From: an uncultured Clostridia bacterium
GTDB lineage: Bacteria > Bacillota > Clostridia > TANB77 > CAG-508
NCBI GenBank assembly: GCA_934169725.1
Contig: CAKPOF010000009.1
Span: 1-43,919 of the forward strand
Direction of reading: 5' to 3'
DNA: 43,919 nucleotides
A program made the position numbers and the translations under genes. The notes under the pieces are model-generated. The model made no database searches. It saw only the letters and a program-made list of their open reading frames with translations, and was not told the DNA's origin. Below, piece after piece: positions 16,401 to 25,323 of the stretch (its first letter is position 1; every line of letters begins with the position of its first letter).

Positions 16401-17648
16401 AGTAAAGGAATTTCTGTTAATACACAATATTTTTATGAATATCCAACGATAAGAAAATTATCTGATTTTTTACTAAATCATGAAAATAATAATTCAACTA
16501 TAATAATGGACAATGGCCCTGATATAAAAGAAATATTAGCTCCTATAAATAAACATTATGATTTTAATAATATAATTCTTTTTGGTGCTACAGGTTTTCT
16601 TGGAATTCATATTTTGTATTATCTTTTAATAAATACTTCTAGTAAAATCTTTTGTGTAATAAGAAAAAAAGATAATATAAATCCATTAAAAAGATTAATA
16701 AATAAATTTAGTTTTTATTTTAATAATATAGATATAAATATATATTTAAATAGAATAGAAGTTATTGAAGGTAATATTTTGGAAGAAAACTTTGGATTAA
16801 CACCAGAAAAGTACAATTTTTTAGGAAAAACTTGTGATTGTATAATTGATACTGCTGCTTTAGTAAAACACTACGGAAACTATGAATTATTCAAAAAAAC
16901 CAATGTTAATTCAACTAAAAAAATGATTACTTTTTGTAGCACTTTTAATATTCCACTTCATTATGTTTCTACAATGTCAGTTTCTGGTTTTGGTTTAGTA
17001 AATACTCCTTCTGCAGATTTTACAGAAACAGATTTATATATAGGACAAGCTTTTAACGACAATGTGTATGTTAGAAGCAAATTTGAAGCAGAAAAAGCTA
17101 TTATTGAAGCATGTAAAAGCAAAAACTTTAAGGCTACTATATATAGAATAGGAACAGTTACTAATAGATATAGTGATGGGGCTTTCCAAGAAAACTTTAA
17201 TGATAATGCTTTTCTTAATAGATTATCTGCATTTATAAAATTAAAACAATATCCAAAGGAAATTTCTAATTATCCTTTAGAATTTACTCCTGTAGATTAT
17301 TGTGCAGAATTTATTGTAAAATTGTTGTCTTATAAACATAATAATTTAGATATATATCATTTATATAATAACAATTACATAAGTACTAGTATATTACTTG
17401 ATACTTTAAAAAATTTTGGTGTTAATATAACCCCTGTATCTTTAAATGATTTTAAAAACACTTTAGCAAATTCTAAAACAAATTATTTTGGTATTACTGC
17501 TTATTTAAAAAATATTACATCTAGTAATACATTAAATTTTAGTAATACAAAAACACTATCTGCTTTAAATTCATTAAATTTACATTGGCCTTTAATAACA
17601 CCTGAATATATACATAAAATTTTAGTTTATTTAACAAATTTAAAATGA
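13419..17648 (+). CDS. Nonribosomal peptide synthetase, C-A-T-R, predicted to activate asparagine
   Basis: The 1409-aa enzyme has four domains. Condensation (1-440): HHIISDAW with H132, H133 and D137. Adenylation (about 460-960): YTSGSTGKPKG at 601, AFDLTVTS, YNEYGPTEATVG, KTGDLA, and the A10 lysine in LTINGKVD. Carrier (about 975-1035): DNFFDYYVDSLLL with attachment serine S983; the usual GG before the Ser is replaced. Reductase (about 1050-1405): GATGFLG at 1056 and Y1217-x-x-x-K1221, which release the product as an aldehyde or alcohol with NAD(P)H. Aligned by eye to PheA, the pocket residues are D-L-T-K-I-G-E-V-G-K, which I recall as an asparagine code. With an N-terminal C domain and no upstream module, an acyl donor is expected, giving N-acyl-asparaginal or its alcohol. 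No phosphopantetheinyl transferase or exporter is nearby. Confidence 0.85.
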   Translation: MGVLKYELTAPQKSILLTEQFNENTCVSNICGTLSIKQTIDVDALERAINLFIEKNDSMRIHLFGEGSKINQFIKDYSFVAINKVKINVLYSLSNLEKDVINQHFTILNNDLYRFIIFINEDGTGGFIANLHHIISDAWTMSLLIDQIMSYYYSLITNKKIDYTKNDSYIDYIFEEQKYKESSKFERAKNFWENQFNDLEFSYLKDFQSSSYEGCRKCFTLTKKKTNLLLDFCNNNKTSIFSLFMAVLNIYLAKINNTNSSIVGTPILNRSNFKEKNTTGMYISTVPFRINIDRNCNCIDFIHKISKHELSVFRNQRYPYNLLLDNIRKKFNITKNLFDVSLSYQNARNHRNTSSIPYSCKWLFNNCVVNNLDIHLYDIDDTGMINIYYDFKKDLFSEDDIKLLHLRVMEMIENIISNPNLKISDLEILSFKEKNYILNEYNNKISNTNNFVSVYDLFKNFYMKTPNKLAVSYKNTNLTYKQLNTLANLIALKLKKYNVKKGDIICLAFSNSIEFIASVIATQKLGICYIPIDINYPNDRIEYIAKNSNSKLILTDKNALHSISLDKNTLTRICLSDFNYKDNCENIECNLTEQDLAYIIYTSGSTGKPKGVKICHGSLANYISWAIKKYTNSEESNFPFFSSVAFDLTVTSIYTPLCSGNSIYIYKNDNVELLLKNIISDNKVQVMKLTPAHFTLLQDLDLSNCVINRFILGGDILTKEICEKITSLFSHDIHIYNEYGPTEATVGCMIYEYSKLDPYTSVPIGYPIDNTQILLLNNSLELVPLGTIGEMYISGKCLACGYTDEQKTKQNFIKNPFNTNEFLYKTGDLAILHQTGIIEYICRSDFQVKLNGYRIELGEIQSVLLTNPLIKDTFVSVIEIDNHKVLCAYYVSDDEIENLPSFLKKYLPNYMIPTHFIKLNALPLTINGKVDKSLLPLPSRAKSKYVKPQNELEEIFQNLFTQLLKPKNKLSVTDNFFDYYVDSLLLIKAQSMLYSKGISVNTQYFYEYPTIRKLSDFLLNHENNNSTIIMDNGPDIKEILAPINKHYDFNNIILFGATGFLGIHILYYLLINTSSKIFCVIRKKDNINPLKRLINKFSFYFNNIDINIYLNRIEVIEGNILEENFGLTPEKYNFLGKTCDCIIDTAALVKHYGNYELFKKTNVNSTKKMITFCSTFNIPLHYVSTMSVSGFGLVNTPSADFTETDLYIGQAFNDNVYVRSKFEAEKAIIEACKSKNFKATIYRIGTVTNRYSDGAFQENFNDNAFLNRLSAFIKLKQYPKEISNYPLEFTPVDYCAEFIVKLLSYKHNNLDIYHLYNNNYISTSILLDTLKNFGVNITPVSLNDFKNTLANSKTNYFGITAYLKNITSSNTLNFSNTKTLSALNSLNLHWPLITPEYIHKILVYLTNLK

Positions 17649-17679
17649 TGTAACTAGTTTTATTTTTCCTAGTTACATC
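17647..17679 (+). terminator. Hairpin between synthetase and kinase
   Basis: An 11-bp perfect stem, GATGTAACTAG / CTAGTTACATC with an 11-base loop, starts inside the synthetase stop codon. Only a weak TTTATT follows, then the kinase ribosome site. It probably allows partial read-through. Confidence 0.6.
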
Positions 17680-17699
17680 ATTTATTGGAGGAACTTTAG

Positions 17700-19694
17700 A
17701 TGAAATCTATTAAAATTTTTAATATTGATAATGAAAAAAAATTAGCTCTTGTTAATACTTTAATATTTGCATTAATAGCTGTTGTGTTATACTTTACTTT
17801 ACCGACAGTTTTAAATTATCCACCGAATTCAATTGATAATAATTTTCAAATAGAAATTGTTGGTATAAAATATACTACTCAGTTTTTGATTATAATTTCA
17901 ATTTTATTAGTTTTATTATACATAGCATTAAGAATTGTATATAACAAGTTATCATTAACAAAAGTAAATATGAATAATAACTCAAAAGAATATATAAATA
18001 CTTTAAGAAAAAAAGCTTTTAATTATCCTTATATAATGCTATTGTTGGAATTATTTGTACCGTCTATTATTATTACACTTTTATTATTTGCATTTAATAC
18101 TGAATTTGAATTAGTTGTAAGAATTACAACTGTTGTCTTTTCTTTTTCAGCTGTATTTGCTATTTTTTCTTATATGCTTAGTAAAAAATTCTTTTCTAAT
18201 AGATTAGTAGCTACTGCAAAAATTGCAAATAATAAAGTTAATGGCATACGTTTACCATTATTTAATAAATTATTAATACAAATTTTACCACTTTTCTTAT
18301 ATTCTTTTGTACTTATTTTATTGATTTCAATGTCTTTGATGACAAAAGAAAAAGGTGAATTATTATACCATTTCTACAGACAAGAATTATTATCTAATTT
18401 TGATGATTCTAAAACATATACTATTGATGAAATAAAAGACATTTTTAATACAATAGAATTTAAATCAGATGGTGACCATGGATTAATTATGTCAGCATCT
18501 TCAGGTGAAATTTATTATTCTCCTGAACAATTAAATAACTTTTTTGTAAAATACACTTTGAATTTTTATGAAAAAACAAATGGATATACATATGAATATT
18601 ATGGTCAAAATAAAGAAGGGGCTATTATAAAAGTCCATACCGAATTAGGTGACTGTTATGTTGGAATTAGATATTTTGTATTTGGAAATTCATTTATTGT
18701 ACCATTTATTTGGATAGCTCTATTGCTAATATTTATTAATTGTCTATTTATATTATATATTGGTAAAGATTTAAGTAATGATATTAATAATGTAGTTCTT
18801 GGTATGCAAAACATATCTAATTCAAATGATATTATTTTAGCAAATAATTTACCAATAACTTCTAATGATGAAATTGGTGATTTGACATTATCATTTAATG
18901 AAATTCAAAAACTAACAAAAAATTATATTGAACAATTACATAATAGCCAAGAAACTTTAATGGAAAGTGAACGTTTAGCTTCTCTTGGACAATTAATTGG
19001 TGGAATTGCACATAATTTAAAAACACCTATAATGTCTATTTCCGGAGCTCTAGAAGGTCTTTCAAGTTTAGTTAAAGAATATGATGAATCTATTGATGAT
19101 CCAGAAGTTAACTCTCAAGATCATCACGATATTGCTAAAGATATGTCTGAATGGATTTCAAAAACTAAACAATATACTGAGTATATGTCAGATATTATAA
19201 CAGCTGTTAAAGGTCAAGCCGTAACATTATCTGAATCTGATTCTGTTCACTTTACTTTAGATGAATTAGTTAAAAGAGTTAGTATTTTGATGAAACATGA
19301 ATTAAAAAATGCAATTATTTACTTAAATATTTCTATGAAAACTAATGAAAATACTGTTATAAATGGCGATATTAACAGTCTTGTACAAGTTATTAATAAT
19401 ATGATTTCCAATGCTATTCAAGCTTATAATGGAGAGAAAAATAAAAATATTGATTTAATATTAGAAACTGAAAACAATTCTGTTTTAATACGTGTTAAAG
19501 ATTATGCTTGTGGTATGCCACAAAAAGTTAAAGATAAATTATTTAAAGAAATGATAACAACAAAAGGTAAAAATGGTACTGGTTTAGGTCTTTATATGTC
19601 ATATTCAACAATAAAAGCACATTTTAATGGTGATGTTAAATTTGAATCTGAAGAAGGTCATGGTACAACATTTACTATTACATTACCTTTATAA
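17700..19694 (+). CDS. Membrane sensor histidine kinase
   Basis: The 664-aa protein has five predicted membrane helices in the first 220 residues, an extracytoplasmic region (about 225-335), a further helix (about 338-358) and a HAMP-like linker. The dimerisation box is SLGQLIGGIAHNLKTP with H438 as phosphoacceptor. The ATPase part shows the N box (INNMISNAIQAY), DYACGMP and GTGLGLYMS. GGAGG lies before the ATG, only 51 bp after the synthetase. The HD-GYP response regulator follows, so the two form a likely pair. The signal is unknown. The box has HNLKTP where many kinases have HELRTP, so it belongs to a less common HisKA group. Confidence 0.85.
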   Translation: MKSIKIFNIDNEKKLALVNTLIFALIAVVLYFTLPTVLNYPPNSIDNNFQIEIVGIKYTTQFLIIISILLVLLYIALRIVYNKLSLTKVNMNNNSKEYINTLRKKAFNYPYIMLLLELFVPSIIITLLLFAFNTEFELVVRITTVVFSFSAVFAIFSYMLSKKFFSNRLVATAKIANNKVNGIRLPLFNKLLIQILPLFLYSFVLILLISMSLMTKEKGELLYHFYRQELLSNFDDSKTYTIDEIKDIFNTIEFKSDGDHGLIMSASSGEIYYSPEQLNNFFVKYTLNFYEKTNGYTYEYYGQNKEGAIIKVHTELGDCYVGIRYFVFGNSFIVPFIWIALLLIFINCLFILYIGKDLSNDINNVVLGMQNISNSNDIILANNLPITSNDEIGDLTLSFNEIQKLTKNYIEQLHNSQETLMESERLASLGQLIGGIAHNLKTPIMSISGALEGLSSLVKEYDESIDDPEVNSQDHHDIAKDMSEWISKTKQYTEYMSDIITAVKGQAVTLSESDSVHFTLDELVKRVSILMKHELKNAIIYLNISMKTNENTVINGDINSLVQVINNMISNAIQAYNGEKNKNIDLILETENNSVLIRVKDYACGMPQKVKDKLFKEMITTKGKNGTGLGLYMSYSTIKAHFNGDVKFESEEGHGTTFTITLPL

Positions 19695-19841
19695 ATATAT
19701 CAATAATCTTGATTTTTATCATTTTATTGATATAATATAGTAAATTAAATCTATATAAATATATTATGGTTACATATTGTCTTATTGTTCTTTCTGTTTT
19801 ATTTTGTAACCTAATTATATAAGGAAGGAGCAATCAAAATT
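19695..19841 (+). other. Inverted-repeat-rich spacer before the response regulator
   Basis: Two inverted repeats are seen: ATATCAATAA...TTATTGATAT at about 19697-19735 and GGTTACA...TGTAACC at about 19768-19812, the latter with a loop of about 30 bases. These could be a weak terminator after the kinase and a structured leader for the regulator. No gene is present. Confidence 0.4.
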
Positions 19842-20906
19842 ATGAGAAAACATTTACAAGGTATTGAAAATGTACAAAATAATACATATAGAATTATAGC
19901 TGTTGATGATGAAGAAGGTATAGTTGATTCTTTATCTATATTTCTAAAACGTTCTGGCTATGACTTTACTGGTGTAACCGATCCTCAAAAAGCTATTGAC
20001 TTGGTTAAAGAAGAACATTTTGATTTAATGATTCTAGATTTTATTATGACTCCATTTCATGGAGATCAAGTAGTTGAAGAAATTAGAAAATTTAATAAAG
20101 ATTTATATATTTTATTACTTACAGGACATAAGGATTTAGCCCCACCATTAGATACAATTAGACGATTAGATATACAAGGCTATTGTGAAAAAAGTGACAA
20201 ATTTGACCAATTACTTTTATTAATTGAATCTGGTATAAAATCTATAAAACAAATGAATGAAATTAAAGAAATAAATACAAAATTATCTGATACATATGAA
20301 AAATTAGAGCAAGCATATTTAGAATCTATTAAAACTTTAAGATATACTATAGAGGCTAAAGATATGTATACAAGAGGTCATTCCGATAGAGTTGCGGCAT
20401 ATTCTGTTTTAATAGGAAAAAAACTTTCTTTACCAGAAAATGATTTAAAAACTCTTGAAATTGGTGGTCTATTCCATGATATTGGAAAAATAGGTGTACC
20501 AGATAGTGTTTTACTAAAAGAAGCCAGACTTACAGATGAAGAATATTCTCAAATAAAACAACATCCTAATATTGGTGTACATATTTTATCAAATGCTTCT
20601 ATATTTGATGATATTTTACCAATTGTAGAACATCATCATGAAAAATATGATGGCTCTGGATATCCAGGAAAACTTTCTGGTAATGATATTCCTTATTTAG
20701 CAAGAATAACTTCAATTGCTGATAGTTTTGATGCTATGGCTTCTAAACGAGCTTATCGTGACTCTTTAGAACTTTCTACAATTATTTCTGAATTTAAAAG
20801 ATGTAGAGGAACTCAATTTGACCCAGAATTATGTGATTTATTCTTAAATATTTTAGAAAATCACTATGATGAAATTAAAGAAATTCAAGATAAATATAAA
20901 TCATAA
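19842..20906 (+). CDS. Response regulator with HD-GYP phosphodiesterase domain
   Basis: The 354-aa protein has an N-terminal receiver domain (about 15-130: acidic patch VDDEE, phosphoacceptor D66 in MILDFIM, LLTGH) and a C-terminal HD-GYP domain (about 165-345). The HD dyad is H212-D213 in FHDIGKIG, followed by the EHHHEKYDGSGYPGKL motif with G273-Y274-P275. HD-GYP proteins hydrolyse cyclic di-GMP or a related cyclic dinucleotide. Control by the upstream kinase is inferred from adjacency. The ribosome site GGAAGGAG is 13 bases from the ATG, slightly far. Whether this pair controls the synthetase is not shown by the sequence; position suggests it. Confidence 0.9.
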   Translation: MRKHLQGIENVQNNTYRIIAVDDEEGIVDSLSIFLKRSGYDFTGVTDPQKAIDLVKEEHFDLMILDFIMTPFHGDQVVEEIRKFNKDLYILLLTGHKDLAPPLDTIRRLDIQGYCEKSDKFDQLLLLIESGIKSIKQMNEIKEINTKLSDTYEKLEQAYLESIKTLRYTIEAKDMYTRGHSDRVAAYSVLIGKKLSLPENDLKTLEIGGLFHDIGKIGVPDSVLLKEARLTDEEYSQIKQHPNIGVHILSNASIFDDILPIVEHHHEKYDGSGYPGKLSGNDIPYLARITSIADSFDAMASKRAYRDSLELSTIISEFKRCRGTQFDPELCDLFLNILENHYDEIKEIQDKYKS

Positions 20907-20955
20907 AATGAATTTTTATATATCGAGAAATCACACGATTTTCCTAATATATACC

Positions 20956-21020
20956 AAAAAGATTCAAGAAATAACAAAGGGCGACTTTATGTCGCCCTTT
21001 GTTATTTCTTGAATCTTTTT
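20956..21020. terminator. Very long perfect bidirectional hairpin terminator
   Basis: The arms 20956-20985 and 20991-21020 are perfect reverse complements over 30 bp with a 5-base loop TTTAT and A/T runs at both ends. It separates the converging regulator and tex genes. Confidence 0.9.
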
Positions 21021-21024
21021 TATT

Positions 21025-23208
21025 TTAAACTTTCATAGATAATCCAACTTTTTGTCTTTCTTTATCTATTTTTATAACTTTTACTTTTACTATATCTCCT
21101 ACTGATACTACTTCTGATGGATTTTTTATAAATTTATCACTTAATTCTGAAATATGTACTAATCCGTCATGTTTTACTCCTATATCTACAAAGGCTCCAA
21201 AGTCAATTACATTTCTTACTGTTCCAGTTAATACCATTCCCTCTTTTAAATCTTCTAATTTTAATACATCACTTCTTAAAATAGGTTTTGGCATATCTTC
21301 ACGAGGGTCTCTTCCTGGTTTTGATAATTCTTCTATTATATCTGACAATGTCATTTCACCAATATTTAATTTTTCTGACATTTCTTTGATATTTACATTT
21401 TTTAATTTTAATCTTAATTGTTCTAATTTTTCTTTATCTTTTAAATCTTCTTTGTTAAATCCTATTAATTTCAAAAGATTTTCAGTTGCTTCATAACTCT
21501 CTGGATGAACAGCTGTTACTTCTATTGGATTATCTCCATCTAATATTCTTAAAAATCCTGCACATTGTTCAAATGCAACTTTTCCTAATTTTGGAACTTT
21601 TAACAATTGTTTTCTACTTTTTAATTTACCATTTTCATCTCTGTATTTAACTATATTTTTAGCTATTGTCTTATTAATTCCTGATACATATGAAAGTAAT
21701 GATGGTGTTGCAGTATTTACATCAACCCCAACTTTATTAACACTATCTTCTACTACACCTGTTAAGCTTTCAGCTAGTTTTTTCTGATTGACATCATGTT
21801 GATATTGTCCTACACCTATTGCTTTTGGATCAATTTTTACTAATTCTGCTAAAGGGTCTTGCAAACGTCTTGCTATTGAGATTGCTCCTCTTATTGAAAC
21901 ATTTATATCTGGATATTCCTCTGTTGCAAGTTTTGATGCAGAATATACTGATGCACCTGCTTCACTTACTATTACATAATTTACTTCTCTATTTGTTTCT
22001 TTTATCATTTCTGCTACAAACATTTCTGATTCTCTAGATGCTGTTCCATTTCCAATTGCAATCATATCAATTTTATCTTTTTCTATTAATTTTAATAATT
22101 CCTTTTTTGCTCCTTCAACATCATTTTGAGGTTCTGTTGGATATACTGTTGTATAATCTAATAGTTTACCTGTTTCATCAATTATAGCTATTTTACATCC
22201 TGTTCTATATGCTGGGTCAAATCCCATAACAGTTTTTCCCTTTATTGGAGCTCCAAGAAGTAATTGTTTTGAATTTTTTCCAAATACTTTTATTGCTTTG
22301 TCTTCTGCTTTTTCTGTTAAATCTGATCTAATTTCTCTATCTATTGATGGTTCTATTAATCTTTTAAAACTATCTTGTATTGTACTTTTTAGTAATTCTG
22401 TATATTGAGTATCACCTTTTATTATATCTTTTTCTATATAATTTAATATTTTGTCTTCCGGCTTTTCTACCTTTACTTTTAAGAAATCTTCTTTTTCTCC
22501 TCTATTTATTGCTAATATTCTATGACTAGGTATGTATTTTATTGCTTCTTGATATTCATAATACATTTCATAATTTGATTTTTCCTCTGGTTTTGATGCT
22601 TTTGTAGTTATTAATGCTTCTCTATAACAATTTCTTTTTATTTGTTTTCTATATTTACTATTATCAGATATATCTTCTGCAATTATATCTAATGCTCCTT
22701 GTATAGCATCTTCCTCTGATGCTACTACTTTATCTTTATTTTTCTTATCTTCATCTGACAATATATCTATATTTATATATTCTTTTGCTATTTCTTTAAT
22801 TGGTTTTGTTTCTTTTTGTTCCATAATAATTTTAGCTAATGGTTCTAATCCCTTAGCTTTAGCAACTGTTGCTCTTGTTTTTTTCTTTTGTTTATATGGT
22901 CTATATATATCTTCTACTTCTGCTAATGTTTTACTTATTGCAACAGATTGTAATATTTCATCTGTTAATTTTCCTTGTTCATCTATAGATTTTATTACAT
23001 CTTGTTTTCTTTGTTCTAAATTTCTTAAATATGTTAATCGTTCTCCTAAATCCCTAAGAGTTTCGTCACTTAATCCTCCTGTAACTTCTTTTCTATAACG
23101 TGCAATAAACGGAATTGTATTTCCTTCATCTATTAAATTAATAGCTGCTTCAACTTGTTTTGGTTTTACATTTAATTCCCCTGCAATTGTATTTATAATT
23201 TTATCCAT
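21025..23208 (-). CDS. tex: Tex-family S1 RNA-binding protein
   Basis: The 727-aa protein is full length for Tex. Domains in order: N-terminal helical region (INLIDEGNTIPFIARYRKEV), a YqgF/RNase H-like domain (about 325-430, starting MGFDPAYRTGCKIAIID), helix-hairpin-helix repeats (about 490-570, including GVDVNTATPSLLSYVSGI), and a C-terminal S1 domain (about 650-727, LTGTVRNVIDFGAFVDIGV). Tex binds nucleic acids and acts in transcription or RNA handling; it is conserved in Clostridia. AAGGAAT lies upstream of the ATG. The gene ends four bases from a long hairpin terminator. Confidence 0.95.
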   Translation of the reverse strand: MDKIINTIAGELNVKPKQVEAAINLIDEGNTIPFIARYRKEVTGGLSDETLRDLGERLTYLRNLEQRKQDVIKSIDEQGKLTDEILQSVAISKTLAEVEDIYRPYKQKKKTRATVAKAKGLEPLAKIIMEQKETKPIKEIAKEYINIDILSDEDKKNKDKVVASEEDAIQGALDIIAEDISDNSKYRKQIKRNCYREALITTKASKPEEKSNYEMYYEYQEAIKYIPSHRILAINRGEKEDFLKVKVEKPEDKILNYIEKDIIKGDTQYTELLKSTIQDSFKRLIEPSIDREIRSDLTEKAEDKAIKVFGKNSKQLLLGAPIKGKTVMGFDPAYRTGCKIAIIDETGKLLDYTTVYPTEPQNDVEGAKKELLKLIEKDKIDMIAIGNGTASRESEMFVAEMIKETNREVNYVIVSEAGASVYSASKLATEEYPDINVSIRGAISIARRLQDPLAELVKIDPKAIGVGQYQHDVNQKKLAESLTGVVEDSVNKVGVDVNTATPSLLSYVSGINKTIAKNIVKYRDENGKLKSRKQLLKVPKLGKVAFEQCAGFLRILDGDNPIEVTAVHPESYEATENLLKLIGFNKEDLKDKEKLEQLRLKLKNVNIKEMSEKLNIGEMTLSDIIEELSKPGRDPREDMPKPILRSDVLKLEDLKEGMVLTGTVRNVIDFGAFVDIGVKHDGLVHISELSDKFIKNPSEVVSVGDIVKVKVIKIDKERQKVGLSMKV

Positions 23209-23238
23209 TTTTTGTATTCCTTTCTTATGTACAATTAT

Positions 23239-23715
23239 TTATTCAAAAATTGTATCATCATTTTTTATCCAATTATCTACAGATTCAACTCTATACTTGT
23301 CTTTTTCATCTCTCATTACTACTTCTTTTATTCCTGCATTAATAATCATTCTTTTGCAAAAAGAACATGGTTCATTATCATTTACATATTTTCCATTTCT
23401 TTTATTTATTCCTACTAAGTATAGCGTTGCTCCTATCATATTTTTTCTAGATGCACTTATAATTGCATTTTGTTCACTATGTACAGACCTACATTTTTCA
23501 TATCCTTTTCCGCTTGGCATCTCAAATTTTGTCCTTGTACAATATCCTAAATCAATACAATTTTTTCTTTCTCTTGGAGCACCAGAATATCCTGTTGAAA
23601 TAATCTCATCATTTTTTACAATTATACTACCATAATTATTTCTTAAACATGTTCCTCTTTCTGCAACAGTTTCTGCTATATCTAAATAATAGTTTATTTT
23701 ATCAACTCTTTCCAT
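23239..23715 (-). CDS. dCMP deaminase (ComEB type)
   Basis: The 158-aa protein, from the ATG at 23715 preceded by TAGGTG, is a cytidine/deoxycytidylate deaminase. Zinc ligands and the catalytic acid are seen: H79-x-E81 in VHSEQNAII, and C117 and C120 in EPCSFCKRM. The YSGAPRERKNC stretch and the extra cysteines before the HxE motif are typical of dCMP deaminases, which make dUMP for thymidylate synthesis. In Bacillus the orthologue is comEB. A GTG nine bases upstream is the alternative start. It lies 30 bp downstream of the tex start, on the same strand. Confidence 0.9.
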   Translation of the reverse strand: MERVDKINYYLDIAETVAERGTCLRNNYGSIIVKNDEIISTGYSGAPRERKNCIDLGYCTRTKFEMPSGKGYEKCRSVHSEQNAIISASRKNMIGATLYLVGINKRNGKYVNDNEPCSFCKRMIINAGIKEVVMRDEKDKYRVESVDNWIKNDDTIFE

Positions 23716-23739
23716 ATTTTTCACCTACTTAAATATTTT

Positions 23740-25323
23740 TTACTCAACACATAAATATTCATTATATGAAACTTCTCTATCAATCACTTTTCCATCTTCT
23801 TTTATATCTATAATTCTATTAGCAACTGTTTGAGTTAATTCATGGTCATGTGATGTAAATAAAATATTTCCTGTGAATTTTTTCATACCTTCATTTAAAG
23901 ATGTTATACTTTCCATATCTAAATGGTTTGTTGGTTCATCAAATATTAAAAAGTTTGCACCAGATAACATCATTTTTGATAATACACATCTTACTTTTTC
24001 TCCACCAGACATTACCTTTACCTTTTTTAAAGCTTCATCTCCAGAAAATAACATTCTTCCCAAAAAGCTTCTTACATATGTTTCATCCGGATCTTTTGAA
24101 TATGCTCTAAGCCAATCTGTTATATTATCATCTGTTTCAAATAAATAATTATTATCCTTAGGGAAATATGACTTTGTAATTGTTGTTCCCCATACTAATT
24201 CTCCATTATCTGGTTCTAGTTCTCCTGAAATTATTTGAAATAATATAGTTTTAGCCAATTCGTTATCTGCTAAAAATGCTATTTTGTTTCCTTCTTTTAC
24301 ATCAAAAGAAATATTATCCAAAATTTTTACTCCATCTATTGTTTTTGAAATATTTTTAACTTGCAAAATTTCTCTACCTGGTTCTCTATCTGGTTTAAAA
24401 TCAACATATGGATATTTTCTATTTGATGGTTTTATTTCTTCTAATTCTATTTTTTCTAAAGTTTTCTTTCTTGATGTTGCTTGTTTAGATTTTGATGCAT
24501 TTGCACTAAATCTTGCTATAAAGTCTTGCAATTCTTTTATTTTTTCTTCTTTCTTTTTATTTTGTTCCCTTGCTTGTTTTAATGCTAATTGACTTGATTC
24601 ATACCAGAAATCATAATTTCCTGTATATACCTTTATTTTTCCAAAATCTACATCAGCAATATGTGTACAAACTTTATTTAAAAAATATCTATCATGTGAT
24701 ACAACAATAACTGTATTTTCAAAATCAATTAAAAAATCTTGTAACCAATTAATACTCTTCATATCCAAATCATTAGTTGGTTCATCTAATAACAATACAT
24801 CTGGATTACCAAAAAGACTTTGTGCTAATAATACCTTTACTTTTTCTTTAGCTTCAATTTCTTTCATATATTTATAATGATTATCTGGTATAATTCCTAA
24901 ATCATTTAATAACATCGCTGCATCAGATTCTGCGTTCCATCCATCTAATTCAGCAAATCTTTCTTCTAATTTTGCAGCTTTCATTCCGTCTTCTTCTGAA
25001 AAATCAGGTTTGGCATATATCTCTTCTTTTTCTTTCATAATATCAAATAGCTCTTTATTTCCCATTAAAACAGTATCCATTACTGTATAATCCTCAAAAG
25101 CAAAATGGTCTTGTTTTAAAACAGAAAGTCTTTCCCCTTTGTCTAAACTAACATCACCTTTGCTTGGTTCTATTTCTCCTGATAACACTTTTAAAAAAGT
25201 AGATTTTCCAGCACCATTAGCTCCAATAATTCCATAACAATTTCCTTTTCCAAACTTTATATTAACATCTTCAAAAAGTACTCTTTTTCCAAATCTTACG
25301 GTAACACCATTTGCACTTAACAT
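23740..25323 (-). CDS. ABC-F family ATPase (YbiT-like), one site degenerate
   Basis: The 527-aa protein has two ATP-binding domains and no membrane part. Domain 1 has Walker A GANGAGKST (about 35-43) and Walker B LLLDEPTNDLD, but its signature is EIEAKEK in place of LSGGE. Domain 2 has the signature MSGGEKVR and FLIFDEPTNHLD, but its Walker A is LADNELAKT. So the composite site made of Walker A1 and signature 2 is intact and the other is not. The linker ATSRKKTLEKIELEEIKPSN is the P-site interaction motif region. ABC-F proteins act on ribosomes in translation control or antibiotic protection; which applies here is unknown. AGGAGTG precedes the ATG. Confidence 0.9.
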   Translation of the reverse strand: MLSANGVTVRFGKRVLFEDVNIKFGKGNCYGIIGANGAGKSTFLKVLSGEIEPSKGDVSLDKGERLSVLKQDHFAFEDYTVMDTVLMGNKELFDIMKEKEEIYAKPDFSEEDGMKAAKLEERFAELDGWNAESDAAMLLNDLGIIPDNHYKYMKEIEAKEKVKVLLAQSLFGNPDVLLLDEPTNDLDMKSINWLQDFLIDFENTVIVVSHDRYFLNKVCTHIADVDFGKIKVYTGNYDFWYESSQLALKQAREQNKKKEEKIKELQDFIARFSANASKSKQATSRKKTLEKIELEEIKPSNRKYPYVDFKPDREPGREILQVKNISKTIDGVKILDNISFDVKEGNKIAFLADNELAKTILFQIISGELEPDNGELVWGTTITKSYFPKDNNYLFETDDNITDWLRAYSKDPDETYVRSFLGRMLFSGDEALKKVKVMSGGEKVRCVLSKMMLSGANFLIFDEPTNHLDMESITSLNEGMKKFTGNILFTSHDHELTQTVANRIIDIKEDGKVIDREVSYNEYLCVE

